From positions 73,641-137,640 of the forward strand of contig NZ_JAGGPX010000003.1 of the NCBI RefSeq assembly GCF_018613575.1: a stretch of 64,000 bases of DNA. Direction: 5' to 3'. The stretch comes from Planococcus sp. ISL-110 (GTDB lineage Bacteria > Bacillota > Bacilli > Bacillales_A > Planococcaceae). Position numbers and translations under genes: made by a program. Shown one piece after another: positions 38,578-46,868 of the stretch; the first letter of the stretch is position 1, and each line of letters opens with the position of its first letter. A model generated the notes under the pieces. It worked only from the letters and a program-made list of their open reading frames with translations. It searched no databases and had not been told where the DNA came from.

Positions 38578-40236
38578 CTAGTCTGTCATGGCAACGCGAA
38601 GTACTTCTTCCGTCGTTGTCATGCCCTCCTTTACTTTTAATAATCCGTCGTCGATAAGGAAGATGGTTTTATTCCGGATGGCGATTTCACGGATTTCCGC
38701 TGCGGTGCCGCCGCGGTTGATGATATCTTTGATGGCTTCGTCCACCACCAGCACTTCGTGGATCGCCATGCGGCCTTTATAGCCGCTCATATTGCATTGC
38801 GGACAGCCTGTGCCGCGCGCAATGGTCTCGATGGAAATGCCGCGTTTGGCAAAAATCGCTTTTTCGCGCACGGTGGCCGACTGGATTTCCCGGCAGTCCC
38901 GGCAAACCCGGCGAATCAAACGCTGCGCTACGACGGCGTTCAAGGAAGCCGTTACGAGAAACGGCTCGATGCCCATATCCATCAGGCGGGTGATCGACGC
39001 AATCGAATCGTTGGTATGGATGGTACTGAGCACCAAATGCCCGGTCAAAGAAGCCCGTATAGAAATGTCGGCCGTTTCCTTGTCGCGGATTTCCCCGACC
39101 ATGACAATGTCCGGATCTTGCCGCAAGATCGACCGCAGCCCGGCCGCAAAGGTCAGCCCGACATTGGCGTTCACTTGGATTTGGTTGATGCCTTCGAGCT
39201 GGTACTCGACCGGGTCTTCGACGGTGATGATATTGACTTCTTCGGAATTGAGCTTGTTCAGCGCCGCATACAGCGTCGACGATTTCCCGGATCCCGTCGG
39301 ACCGGAAATGAGGATGATGCCGTTCGGTTTATCGATTTCGTGCATAAAACGTTCCATGTTCAAATCATTAAAGCCGAGCTTGGAAATATCGGTGAGGTTT
39401 TGGCTCAAGTCCAAAATCCGCATAACGATTTTCTCACCGAAAACGGTCGGCAAAGACGACACGCGCAAATCGATGGCACGGAAGTCGACCGTGGTCTTGA
39501 TGCGGCCATCCTGCGGAATGCGGTTTTCGGTAATGTCCAAATTCGCCAGGATCTTGATGCGTGCGGTGATCATCCCTTGCATGGTCTTTGGCAGGATCCG
39601 CTCGGTGCGGAGTGTGCCGTCAATCCGGTAACGCACCAGAATGCGGTTTTCCTGCGGGTCAAAATGGACATCGCTGGCTTTTTGCGAAACGGCGTTCGAT
39701 AGGATTTGGTTGACCAACCGGACAATCGGCGCATCCAGATCATTCAAATCGCTTTGCTGTTCTTCTGCCGCCTGCGGCAATTCCTCCAGCAGCTCGTCAT
39801 AGGATTCCTCGTCATAGTATTTCGCAATGGTCCTAACGATATCTTCTTTTGAAGCGATCGTCGGTTCGATCTGGAAGCCGGTCGTCAGCCGAAGATCATC
39901 AATGGTGATGAAATCCGTCGGGTCGTTCATGGCAATAAACAGCCGGTCGCCTTCTGTCTTGAGCGGCACCAGCAATTTGCGTTTGGCAAACTCCTTCGGC
40001 ACCACATTGAACAGCATCGGATCGAACGGATAGCGGAACAGCGAGACATGCGGAATGCCGAGCTGGACTTCCAGCGTCTCGATCAATTGCTGCTCGGTGA
40101 TGATACCGCGTTGAAGCAGGGCATCGCCCAGCTTTTGATCATTCTGTTTGCCATTCAGCGTTTCCTGCAAATCCGCTTGGGTCAACAACCCTTGTTCGAC
40201 CAATATATCGCCTAACCTTCTTCTGACTATCGCCAA
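38578..40236 (-). CDS. pilB: Pilus extension ATPase PilB with MshEN c-di-GMP-binding domain
   Basis: I place the start at TTG 40236 with GGAGAG at 5-6 bp; the frame upstream overlaps the VanW-like gene and has no ribosome site. 552 residues. The N-terminus contains two tandem MshEN-type motifs of the form RLGxxLxxxGxLxxxxLxxxLxxQ. The first (residues 7-30) begins RLGDILVEQGLL and ends with Lys then Gln. The second (35-58) begins KLGDALLQRGII and is a full match ending in Gln. The ATPase core has Walker A SGPTGSGKSST, Walker B DPDIVMVGEIRD, His box GHLVLSTIHTND and two CxxC pairs for zinc (CRDC, CPQC). c-di-GMP binding is inferred from the motif. Confidence 0.94.
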   Translation of the reverse strand: MAIVRRRLGDILVEQGLLTQADLQETLNGKQNDQKLGDALLQRGIITEQQLIETLEVQLGIPHVSLFRYPFDPMLFNVVPKEFAKRKLLVPLKTEGDRLFIAMNDPTDFITIDDLRLTTGFQIEPTIASKEDIVRTIAKYYDEESYDELLEELPQAAEEQQSDLNDLDAPIVRLVNQILSNAVSQKASDVHFDPQENRILVRYRIDGTLRTERILPKTMQGMITARIKILANLDITENRIPQDGRIKTTVDFRAIDLRVSSLPTVFGEKIVMRILDLSQNLTDISKLGFNDLNMERFMHEIDKPNGIILISGPTGSGKSSTLYAALNKLNSEEVNIITVEDPVEYQLEGINQIQVNANVGLTFAAGLRSILRQDPDIVMVGEIRDKETADISIRASLTGHLVLSTIHTNDSIASITRLMDMGIEPFLVTASLNAVVAQRLIRRVCRDCREIQSATVREKAIFAKRGISIETIARGTGCPQCNMSGYKGRMAIHEVLVVDEAIKDIINRGGTAAEIREIAIRNKTIFLIDDGLLKVKEGMTTTEEVLRVAMTD

Positions 40237-40258
40237 TCTGATCTCTCCTTTCTTACAG

Positions 40259-41845
40259 TTACTTGATGACGGGCTTGCCGCCTTTATCATAGACAGGTGT
40301 TCTGTCTGTTTCGTTTTCATCTTCGTTTGGAGTTGTTGGTGCCGGCACATCATGGATGCCGTCTCCATTGGTGTCTATAAAGCCTGGCTGGCCTTCTGTT
40401 GGAACAGTAGTTGTCCCGTCATGAATGCCGTCTCCGTTGACATCCACAAAGCCTGGTTGGCCGGCTGTCGGTACGGTAGCAGCTGGCGTGCCGTCATGGA
40501 TACCATCGCCATCCGCGTCAATAAAGCCTGGCTGGCCGCTTGTCGGAACAGTGATTGGCCCGTCATGAATACCGTCGCCATCGGCATCCACAAAGCCCGG
40601 TTGGCCAGCTGTCGGTACGGTTGTCGTGCCGTCGTGGATGCCATCGCCATTGGCGTCGATAAAGCCGGGTTCACCGGCGACCGGCACTGTAACTTCCGCT
40701 GCTGCCGGCTGCGTCAATGGATAAACTTCAACGCGGTGGACAGGCGGGTAGAAATCGTTCGAGACCGTCTGGACTTCCAATGCCTCGTTGCCTTCGAAAA
40801 CAGTTCGGATCACATTCAGGCGTTTACCGGAAACGCCTTTTTCATCAATTTGATTGCCGCTCGTGACAAACGCGCTGTATTGCTTGATCAAACGCGGTTC
40901 GATGTCCGTTTCTTCCGTAATGCCGATCGCATAGGCATACACCAACGGATAGCCGGTGATGGACGCATTCAGGGAATCGCTGGTCTGCGACAGCCCCAAA
41001 GTGAACGAACTGTCGTTTGGATTGGTAAACACAAAATCAATGTCGAGCTGGCGGTTGATCGCCGCTTCCTGCCCGAGCGGAATAGAAGCAGGCACCTGCG
41101 AACCGATACTCCGCTCATCCACCAGGAAATTGGTCTGCAGCAATGCGCCGTAGACCGCAGAAGCGATTTGCGTCAGCTCCCCATCGCTGACACCGGTCAG
41201 CGGAAGCTCCGCAATAAATTCAAGAAAGGAAAATCGGCTTCCGGGTGCCAATTGAACACCGTTCAAGGCATCAATGACCATGGAACTATCCATGCTTGAA
41301 AATGCGGTCGGGAATACTACATCTGCCACTTTTTCACGATCGAGGCTCAGGCTATCGTCGCTGATAGAAACTTGCGTCTTGGTCTGCCCGCCTTGAAGTG
41401 CTGTTTCCAGTTTTCCGTTGATCGCTTCGACATCCGCTTCGGAAAAATCAGCAACCGGGAAATATTCAGCTAAAAACGCCCGCGTTGTATCAGTGGACAG
41501 CTGGAAGACAAAGCTGTTCTGTGAGCCGGTTTCGGCATTGCGGACAGTTTCATCCAACAGGATTTCGGCGTTTTCAAGCGGGTAGGTGGCTGTTGCATCC
41601 TGGTAGGTGACATGGAGTTCCGCATCTGCGCGCCACGTCTCCGACTGGCCGGCGAACATCATCTTGGCCGATTCCACTTCCATATTGGAAACATCGGTCG
41701 TGCCGATATAGGTGTTGTCGCCGAATTCTTCTGTCGGAAACAGCCAGTTGTCTACAGCGTAAGCGCCGGCATTGGCCGCTCCAAATACAGAAAACGCTAA
41801 GCCGAATATGGCTGCAAAAACCATTCCAAATAATTTATTGTCCAC
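40259..41845 (-). CDS. VanW-like surface protein with five calcium-binding-type repeats
   Basis: 528 residues from GTG 41845, with a GAGGAG ribosome site at 7 bp. It overlaps the preceding gene by 11 bp. An N-terminal hydrophobic segment (~4-30) should anchor or export it. Residues ~60-190 form an unrecognised extracellular domain. Residues ~190-360 resemble a divergent VanW domain (LAPGSRFSFLEFIAEL, INRQLDIDFVFTNPND), but the usual Gly-Gly-Gly-x-Cys-Gln motif is absent. The C-terminus has five repeats of 23-25 residues, each with D-x-D/N-G-D-G-I-H-D as in thrombospondin type 3 or dockerin-like calcium loops. Its place in the pilus operon suggests a tip, adhesin or PilY1-like role (inference). 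Confidence 0.8.
   Translation of the reverse strand: MDNKLFGMVFAAIFGLAFSVFGAANAGAYAVDNWLFPTEEFGDNTYIGTTDVSNMEVESAKMMFAGQSETWRADAELHVTYQDATATYPLENAEILLDETVRNAETGSQNSFVFQLSTDTTRAFLAEYFPVADFSEADVEAINGKLETALQGGQTKTQVSISDDSLSLDREKVADVVFPTAFSSMDSSMVIDALNGVQLAPGSRFSFLEFIAELPLTGVSDGELTQIASAVYGALLQTNFLVDERSIGSQVPASIPLGQEAAINRQLDIDFVFTNPNDSSFTLGLSQTSDSLNASITGYPLVYAYAIGITEETDIEPRLIKQYSAFVTSGNQIDEKGVSGKRLNVIRTVFEGNEALEVQTVSNDFYPPVHRVEVYPLTQPAAAEVTVPVAGEPGFIDANGDGIHDGTTTVPTAGQPGFVDADGDGIHDGPITVPTSGQPGFIDADGDGIHDGTPAATVPTAGQPGFVDVNGDGIHDGTTTVPTEGQPGFIDTNGDGIHDVPAPTTPNEDENETDRTPVYDKGGKPVIK
40325..40690 (-). repeat. Coding tandem repeats of the VanW-like protein
   Basis: Five in-frame units of about 69-75 bp, each coding VPTxGQPGFxDxxGDGIHDG. 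Bases are similar but not identical between units, so the repeat is under protein-level rather than recent DNA-level amplification. Confidence 0.85.
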
Positions 41846-42245
41846 GGGTAGTCTCCTCTCGCTCAGCATCGATCGACTGCATGCCGAACGGTTTCGGCTT
41901 TTCAGTGGATACTGGCGCTGCTGGCGTTTCTTCAGTTGTCGCTAAATACGTTTTCGTTTTTTGCTGCTTGAGTTCTCGGCGTTCTTCCGCAAGGCGCAGC
42001 TTTTCCTTTTGCTCTTTTTCAACCAGCTTCATGTAGATGAACGCGGCCAGAAATGACACCCCGAGCAAAGCCAAAGCCACCATATACCAGGCATAGCTTC
42101 CCTGCATGACAAGGGCAATCGCCGCCGCAGCCAGTCCGCCTCCGGCAATGGCCATCCGTTTGGCAAACGGCACCTGTTTGAAAAAGTAATAGGCAAGCGG
42201 CAAAACCACTGCCGCAAGAATGACGAAAATCAGTATGCGTATCAT
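41835..42245 (-). CDS. Small membrane protein of the pilus operon
   Basis: 136 residues from ATG 42245, with an AGGAGG ribosome site. Three hydrophobic helices (about 2-20, 28-45, 50-72) are followed by a charged coiled coil (KLVEKEQKEKLRLAEERRELKQQ) and a proline-rich cytosolic tail. I recognise no family. Its place between the PilX-like and VanW-like genes, with overlap to the latter, ties it to pilus assembly. Confidence 0.7.
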   Translation of the reverse strand: MIRILIFVILAAVVLPLAYYFFKQVPFAKRMAIAGGGLAAAAIALVMQGSYAWYMVALALLGVSFLAAFIYMKLVEKEQKEKLRLAEERRELKQQKTKTYLATTEETPAAPVSTEKPKPFGMQSIDAEREETTRGQ

Positions 42246-42273
42246 GTAAATCCTCCTGTTGGTCTGGCTGGTG

Positions 42274-43803
42274 TTAGTATTCCACTTCGAAATCAAACTC
42301 AGGGTCTAAGACAATTGGAACGGCTACTTCTGTCGACTCCGTAACGGTATCTTTTAAACTTACTCCGCAAGCATTAAGAAACGTTGTATAGTCATCCATT
42401 CTTTGGACGTATAGTTCCGTTCCATCAACACCCTTGCCTGCATTATGCTTTCCAGTCAATTCGAAGGTTTTTTCAAGCGATTTCGTATAGTAAATCAGGA
42501 TTCCACTGTTGGTGAATTTAATTTCTTCAGCCAGCCTTGTAAGATCAGCGGGTAAAATTTTGTCAATGTCGATGCAAAGTTTTGAATAATTGTCGACTTC
42601 AAAGTTTTGGCCCCAATGGATCCTCGATATATTTTCAGATGTACCCGCCGGCACTTCTTTTCCGAGAATCAGAAAATTGGTATAGTACATATTTTGAATA
42701 TTGTTACTTACATTCAGTTCTTCCACAATAATCGTTTGCTTGTTGCCGTTTTTACCTAAGTTAATCAAATTATTTCCTACTCCCAGTTCACCATTCACCT
42801 GCAGGTTGGCATTGATTAAGTTGTTCATATTATTGAATGCGTCTAGATCGCCTGGATTGACTACGACCGTAATCCCTTTAAAGTCCAAGGAATTGCAATT
42901 GGTGGTGCATATATTATTTGAGAAGCTACTGGTATACACTTTGAATTGTTCAGGGTCCAACCCTTCTTCTACAATCAATCCGATTAAACTTTGGAGACTT
43001 CCCCCATCTGCCAGCTGGCATTCGTAAGGAGAAATAATACCATTTCCTGCAACTGTAAGTTGAGTGACCAATTCGTTACAGTCTACTGTGGGAAGGGCCT
43101 TACTAAAGATATCCTCATAGGTAACACCTTCTTTTTCCACTGAAATTTCAGTTTCAATGATCAACGGCTCTGATGCATTCAAAAATGTGGCTGGCACTTC
43201 GATTGTAAAGAACGCTTTCAGTTTTTTGCTTATTTCCTTAGAAGTACCTTTCATCTCCATTCCGACTTTTATGGATTTGACTTTTTCTTCGGGCGTAGCC
43301 GGATCTGTAATCATTTGTCCAGCGCTATCCAGTTTAGTCGCTGTCGCAGATACAACTGTGTATTTTATCTGATCTGCTGAAAAAGGAACGATTTCGTTTC
43401 CGCTCATGGCATTCAGTTCTGTTACTTTCGTCAGGATTTTCTGCATATAAAGTGTTCGCATGTCTTTATCAATGTTATTTTCTATGGCAGTGATTTTAGT
43501 TTCGTTGTCGCAACTGCTGTCTGTTTTGGCCTGTATACATGCAATCAGCTGGTTTACTCTTTCTTGCGTATCGGACGAAATTTTCATTTTAATCAATTCA
43601 AGTTCTCTTTCAAAATCCGTACTGAAATATCTGGCACCCATCTCCGCTGATGCAATCGATTGATTGGATGTATCAACAGTCTTTTCCTGTGCTGCATTGC
43701 TGAGTGAACCGGCAATAAATGTGGCAGAGAAACCAAGAAATAGTACAACCATCAATAACACGATAAGAAGCGCATAACCTTGTTGGTTTTTCACAGAGCC
43801 CAT
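42274..43803 (-). CDS. PilX-like pilus-associated protein, large
   Basis: 509 residues. The N-terminus MGSVKNQQGYALLIVLLMVV has a glycine followed by a pilin-like hydrophobic helix, but mature position 5 is Ile rather than Glu, as in PilX-type proteins of T4P loci. The large extracellular part includes several cysteines (LIACIQAKTDSSCDN, CTTNC), helical and Asn-rich beta segments (FNNMNNLINANLQVNGELGVGNNLINLG). I do not recognise a catalytic domain. It lies directly after the two minor pilins and may belong to the pilus-priming complex (inference). It is A+T-rich compared with the core genes. Confidence 0.7.
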   Translation of the reverse strand: MGSVKNQQGYALLIVLLMVVLFLGFSATFIAGSLSNAAQEKTVDTSNQSIASAEMGARYFSTDFERELELIKMKISSDTQERVNQLIACIQAKTDSSCDNETKITAIENNIDKDMRTLYMQKILTKVTELNAMSGNEIVPFSADQIKYTVVSATATKLDSAGQMITDPATPEEKVKSIKVGMEMKGTSKEISKKLKAFFTIEVPATFLNASEPLIIETEISVEKEGVTYEDIFSKALPTVDCNELVTQLTVAGNGIISPYECQLADGGSLQSLIGLIVEEGLDPEQFKVYTSSFSNNICTTNCNSLDFKGITVVVNPGDLDAFNNMNNLINANLQVNGELGVGNNLINLGKNGNKQTIIVEELNVSNNIQNMYYTNFLILGKEVPAGTSENISRIHWGQNFEVDNYSKLCIDIDKILPADLTRLAEEIKFTNSGILIYYTKSLEKTFELTGKHNAGKGVDGTELYVQRMDDYTTFLNACGVSLKDTVTESTEVAVPIVLDPEFDFEVEY

Positions 43804-43816
43804 CCCCTCGCCCCCT

Positions 43817-44305
43817 TTAATTCATACTGGTTAATATTCTGGTTAATGTGGTTTCGACAGTAATTGTATTTTTAGGGTTATTCAAATCTGTCAGGACCAG
43901 CTTCACCACCGTATGGTTTTTTTCAGGCTCCAAATCAGAGATGACGTCCGGTACGCTATCATGTGAATCGATAACTATATTGTTTACCATGGTACCTGTA
44001 AAATCATAGGATTTTTCAATCACATTGTCATTGCAGGCTACAGCGTCAACACAAGAAACTACCTTTAATTTATTCGCTTCAAAAATTAATGAGTAACTGG
44101 CACTTTGGCGATGCACACCCGTTAAAGTACTAATAATCAGATTAGCGTCTTGCTGAATCAGTGTTTTACGCGTTTCAACTGCCGTATGCTTAAATCCAAT
44201 AGACAATGAAGTCCAAGCAACCACTGCAATGACTGAGACAAGAACCAGAGCCGTCAAAACTTCAATCAGGGTGACTCCTTTTTGGTTTTTTTTCAACTTA
44301 CCCAC
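43817..44305 (-). CDS. Minor prepilin (PilW/GspJ-like)
   Basis: 162 residues. The prepilin signal is KKNQKG followed by VTLIEVLTALVLVSVIAVVAW, with cleavage after Gly10 and Glu at mature position 5. A small extracellular domain contains CVDAVAC, a possible disulfide pair. It overlaps the upstream minor pilin gene by 8 bp. Confidence 0.85.
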   Translation of the reverse strand: MGKLKKNQKGVTLIEVLTALVLVSVIAVVAWTSLSIGFKHTAVETRKTLIQQDANLIISTLTGVHRQSASYSLIFEANKLKVVSCVDAVACNDNVIEKSYDFTGTMVNNIVIDSHDSVPDVISDLEPEKNHTVVKLVLTDLNNPKNTITVETTLTRILTSMN

Positions 44306-44897
44306 CTCCGCTCGGTGGAGTTTCTTCTTTATAAGCTGTATAAGGAATAAACGAAAATGTCTCGCTGCTTAACCGGTATGTTCCACTTGCAGTTTCACTT
44401 TCTTTAAACACTTTCAAGTGAATCTTATAAAGCTTTTTCTTTTCCATCTTGCTGCATGTTTCAGGCGCAGGCTCTTCCCCGCCGATCAAAGCTGGATTCA
44501 AAAATGGCAAGCATTTCACATAAATATCCGCTTCGTATAAATAGTTATCTTTCTTATGGAATCTCAATAAATTATCAGACTCTGGCGCACTGACCGGTTC
44601 CAGCAAATAGTTGAGCGCTCCCATTTCAGCTATTATCTTTGTTTCCGCTAAATAGTCTGGTATGCCAGTATTTGGTGTTACTGCACTTGAGACCAATTGC
44701 TTTTTCCATTTATCTGCAGCCACTATTTCCGCCATTTCCTGCCGGGCCAGGTTCATGGTGTCCAGCTTTGTTTCTGTCTTGGCATTGAACGCGGTCATTT
44801 GAGGGAAGATGGACATGATGCCGATAAACAGGATGCCCAAAATAACCACTGCAGCCAGTACCTCGACCAGGGTCAATCCTCTGTCATTCATGCTCAT
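44298..44897 (-). CDS. Minor prepilin (PilV/GspI-like)
   Basis: 199 residues. Short leader MSMNDRG, then LTLVEVLAAVVILGILFIGIM with Glu at mature position 5 after cleavage at Gly7. The extracellular domain has two cysteines (YVKCLPFL and PETCSKM). The ribosome site AAGGGGGCAG precedes the first ATG. It is first of the main pilus operon. Confidence 0.87.
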   Translation of the reverse strand: MSMNDRGLTLVEVLAAVVILGILFIGIMSIFPQMTAFNAKTETKLDTMNLARQEMAEIVAADKWKKQLVSSAVTPNTGIPDYLAETKIIAEMGALNYLLEPVSAPESDNLLRFHKKDNYLYEADIYVKCLPFLNPALIGGEEPAPETCSKMEKKKLYKIHLKVFKESETASGTYRLSSETFSFIPYTAYKEETPPSGGG

Positions 44898-45060
44898 CAG
44901 CTTCTGCCCCCTTAAACATACATGAATATATTCCTTTTTATTCCTATTAAAAATATCTTTTTATCTAAAATTTAACTTAGCTACATTATTACACTCTTCT
45001 TGTCCCTCTGAACAGTGTTTTTTCATGAAGATGAATGTTTTTTGCTAAAATTTCACTAAT

Positions 45061-45078
45061 TCCTATTTTGAAATAGGA
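45061..45078. repeat. Perfect inverted repeat upstream of pilus operon
   Basis: TCCTATTT and AAATAGGA arms separated by TG, about 165 bp upstream of the first minor pilin gene and just beyond the cyclase terminator. It could be an operator. No regulator is identified. Confidence 0.5.
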
Positions 45079-45080
45079 AA

Positions 45081-45118
45081 AAAGACTACAGTTTGGCATT
45101 AGCCCTCCTGTAGTCTCA
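45081..45118 (-). terminator. Terminator after the GGDEF gene
   Basis: Arms GACTACAG/CTGTAGTC followed by TTTTTT on the minus strand, so the cyclase gene forms its own transcription unit. Confidence 0.8.
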
Positions 45119-46819
45119 TTTTGAATATGCTGCAACTTTGTTGCGCCCTGCCTGTTTTGCTCCGATATACAAAGCGCGGTCCGCATTGCGGATTAGCGAC
45201 ATGCCTTCATCGCTGTCTTCCGGCGCGGTTGACACGCCGATGCTCATGGTAATGTGGACAATTTGTTGCTCCCGGTCGGCGGCCAGGTCGCTTTCGATCA
45301 GGAACTCATGTTTTTCGATGTGCTTGCGCAGGTTTTCTGCAAGCAGCATGGCCAGGTCCTTGCTGTAATCCGGAAGCAGCACGACAAATTCTTCACCGCC
45401 ATAGCGGGCGATGGTTCCTTCGTCGCCGATTTCTTGCCGGAGGATATCCGCCAACTGAACGAGGATGTCGTTGCCGCTTTGGTGCCCGTAACGGTCATTG
45501 ATGCCCTTGAAATGATCGATATCCATCATGATCAGCGACAATTTTTCTAGACGCCCTCTGTTCATTTCTTCGATGCAACTTTCCAGGCTTTCTTCCAAAT
45601 AGCGGTAATTGTACAATTTGGTCAATCCGCAGCGCTCACTTTTCGCGATGACTTTCTGCATATAGCCGGCTTTTTCCAGCGATACGGCAAAATAGGTGCT
45701 GAGGATTTCCAAAATCTGCAGCTGGTGTTTGGCGAAAGCGTACTTCTTTTTCGATGCCAGCACCAGTACCCCTTCTGTTTTGTTGTTGCGGGCGATCGGG
45801 GTCGCCATCAGGCTTTCCGTGCCTTTTGGAAGGTTGCCGGTGACCAAATCCTGCCACTGGCTTTTTTCATCGTAGATATAGGAGCTGTTGGTGACGATGA
45901 CTTTCCCGGCAATTCCTTTATTGTACGGAATTGATGCAATTTCACGGGGCTGCAGTTTATTGTTTTCATAGATGCGCAGTATTTGCTGTTGTTCGTCCCG
46001 GTAATCGATGACGTAAGCGTATTCGACTTTGAACATCTTGGCGACCTGCACGACAAATTGGTCGAGCACTTCTCCTGGTTCTAATCGAGTGGCAAGCTGA
46101 TGGCCGATCGCCCCCGCTTTTTTCAAGTCGATATTGACCTGCTCGGAGTTGTTGTACATTTTCAGCACAGCGGTCATGATGAAAAACGGAACTCCCAGCA
46201 GGACCAGTGCTGTAATGCCAATATAGGATTCAAAAATATACAATGCAATGGCATACGGAAAGATTACCAGCATCAGCACAAAATCCCAAACGGCATCGAT
46301 TGAGAAAAACTTGTTGCGGTTGCCTGTCGTATAATCATAAAACTGATAGATGATCTGGTTGCTGAAAACCGACATCACCTGAAAAATCAGGCCATAGAAA
46401 ATAACATGGGACAGCTCCAGCGAGCCGATCTCACCGCCAGCCGCCAGAAAAGCCAGCCCGGCAAACAGCGAAACCATGAAAAGCATCAGTGAGTTGAAGG
46501 GAATCCGCAACGACTGTGCTTCATTCGTGCGGCTTCGGTAAAGCACAATCAGCATGCTCAACTGAGAAACGAGCATCTCGATAAAGATGCCGTATTTCAG
46601 GAACAGCGCCACCGTCACCCATTGCACCAAAAATGTCGACGCGCCATTGATGCTCATAGGCATCAGGCTCATTAAGACAAAAAATAGGACATAGGCCACT
46701 AAGTTCCAGGGATCTGCTACAGTGGGTGGAAAAAACCTAAAGATGAGCATTAAGCCTGCCGGAACAATCAATGTCCACAAGCCCCAAAGAATCATTTTGC
46801 GTGTGATTTTTTCCCCCAT
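45116..46819 (-). CDS. Membrane GAF-GGDEF diguanylate cyclase
   Basis: 567 residues. About six or seven membrane helices (residues 1-215) form a sensor region. A GAF domain follows (~225-375, LEPGEVLDQFVVQVAKMF, IPYNKGIAGKVIVTN), then a GGDEF domain (~400-567) with LIMMDIDHFKGINDRYGHQSGN and the active-site loop ARYGGEEF at residues 474-478. An intact GGEEF predicts c-di-GMP synthesis from two GTP. The residues five before the loop read GDEG, not RxxD, so the usual inhibitory site is absent. It lies immediately upstream of the pilus operon, whose PilB has a c-di-GMP-binding motif. Confidence 0.92.
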   Translation of the reverse strand: MGEKITRKMILWGLWTLIVPAGLMLIFRFFPPTVADPWNLVAYVLFFVLMSLMPMSINGASTFLVQWVTVALFLKYGIFIEMLVSQLSMLIVLYRSRTNEAQSLRIPFNSLMLFMVSLFAGLAFLAAGGEIGSLELSHVIFYGLIFQVMSVFSNQIIYQFYDYTTGNRNKFFSIDAVWDFVLMLVIFPYAIALYIFESYIGITALVLLGVPFFIMTAVLKMYNNSEQVNIDLKKAGAIGHQLATRLEPGEVLDQFVVQVAKMFKVEYAYVIDYRDEQQQILRIYENNKLQPREIASIPYNKGIAGKVIVTNSSYIYDEKSQWQDLVTGNLPKGTESLMATPIARNNKTEGVLVLASKKKYAFAKHQLQILEILSTYFAVSLEKAGYMQKVIAKSERCGLTKLYNYRYLEESLESCIEEMNRGRLEKLSLIMMDIDHFKGINDRYGHQSGNDILVQLADILRQEIGDEGTIARYGGEEFVVLLPDYSKDLAMLLAENLRKHIEKHEFLIESDLAADREQQIVHITMSIGVSTAPEDSDEGMSLIRNADRALYIGAKQAGRNKVAAYSK

Positions 46820-46868
46820 AACATCTTCCCTTTCCAGACAACGGAATCTATTGCGAAATTAACGGTAT

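Noticed and set aside
38758..39702. Plus-strand frame of 314 codons
   Set aside because: Antisense to pilB; residue composition is typical of a shadow frame.
40148..41299. Long plus-strand frame of 383 codons
   Set aside because: It is antisense to pilB and the VanW-like gene. Its apparent repeats mirror the calcium-loop repeats.
44898..45080. c-di-GMP riboswitch in the pilus operon leader
   Set aside because: I looked for the GEMM core on the minus strand and did not find it; only the TCCTATTT palindrome stands out.
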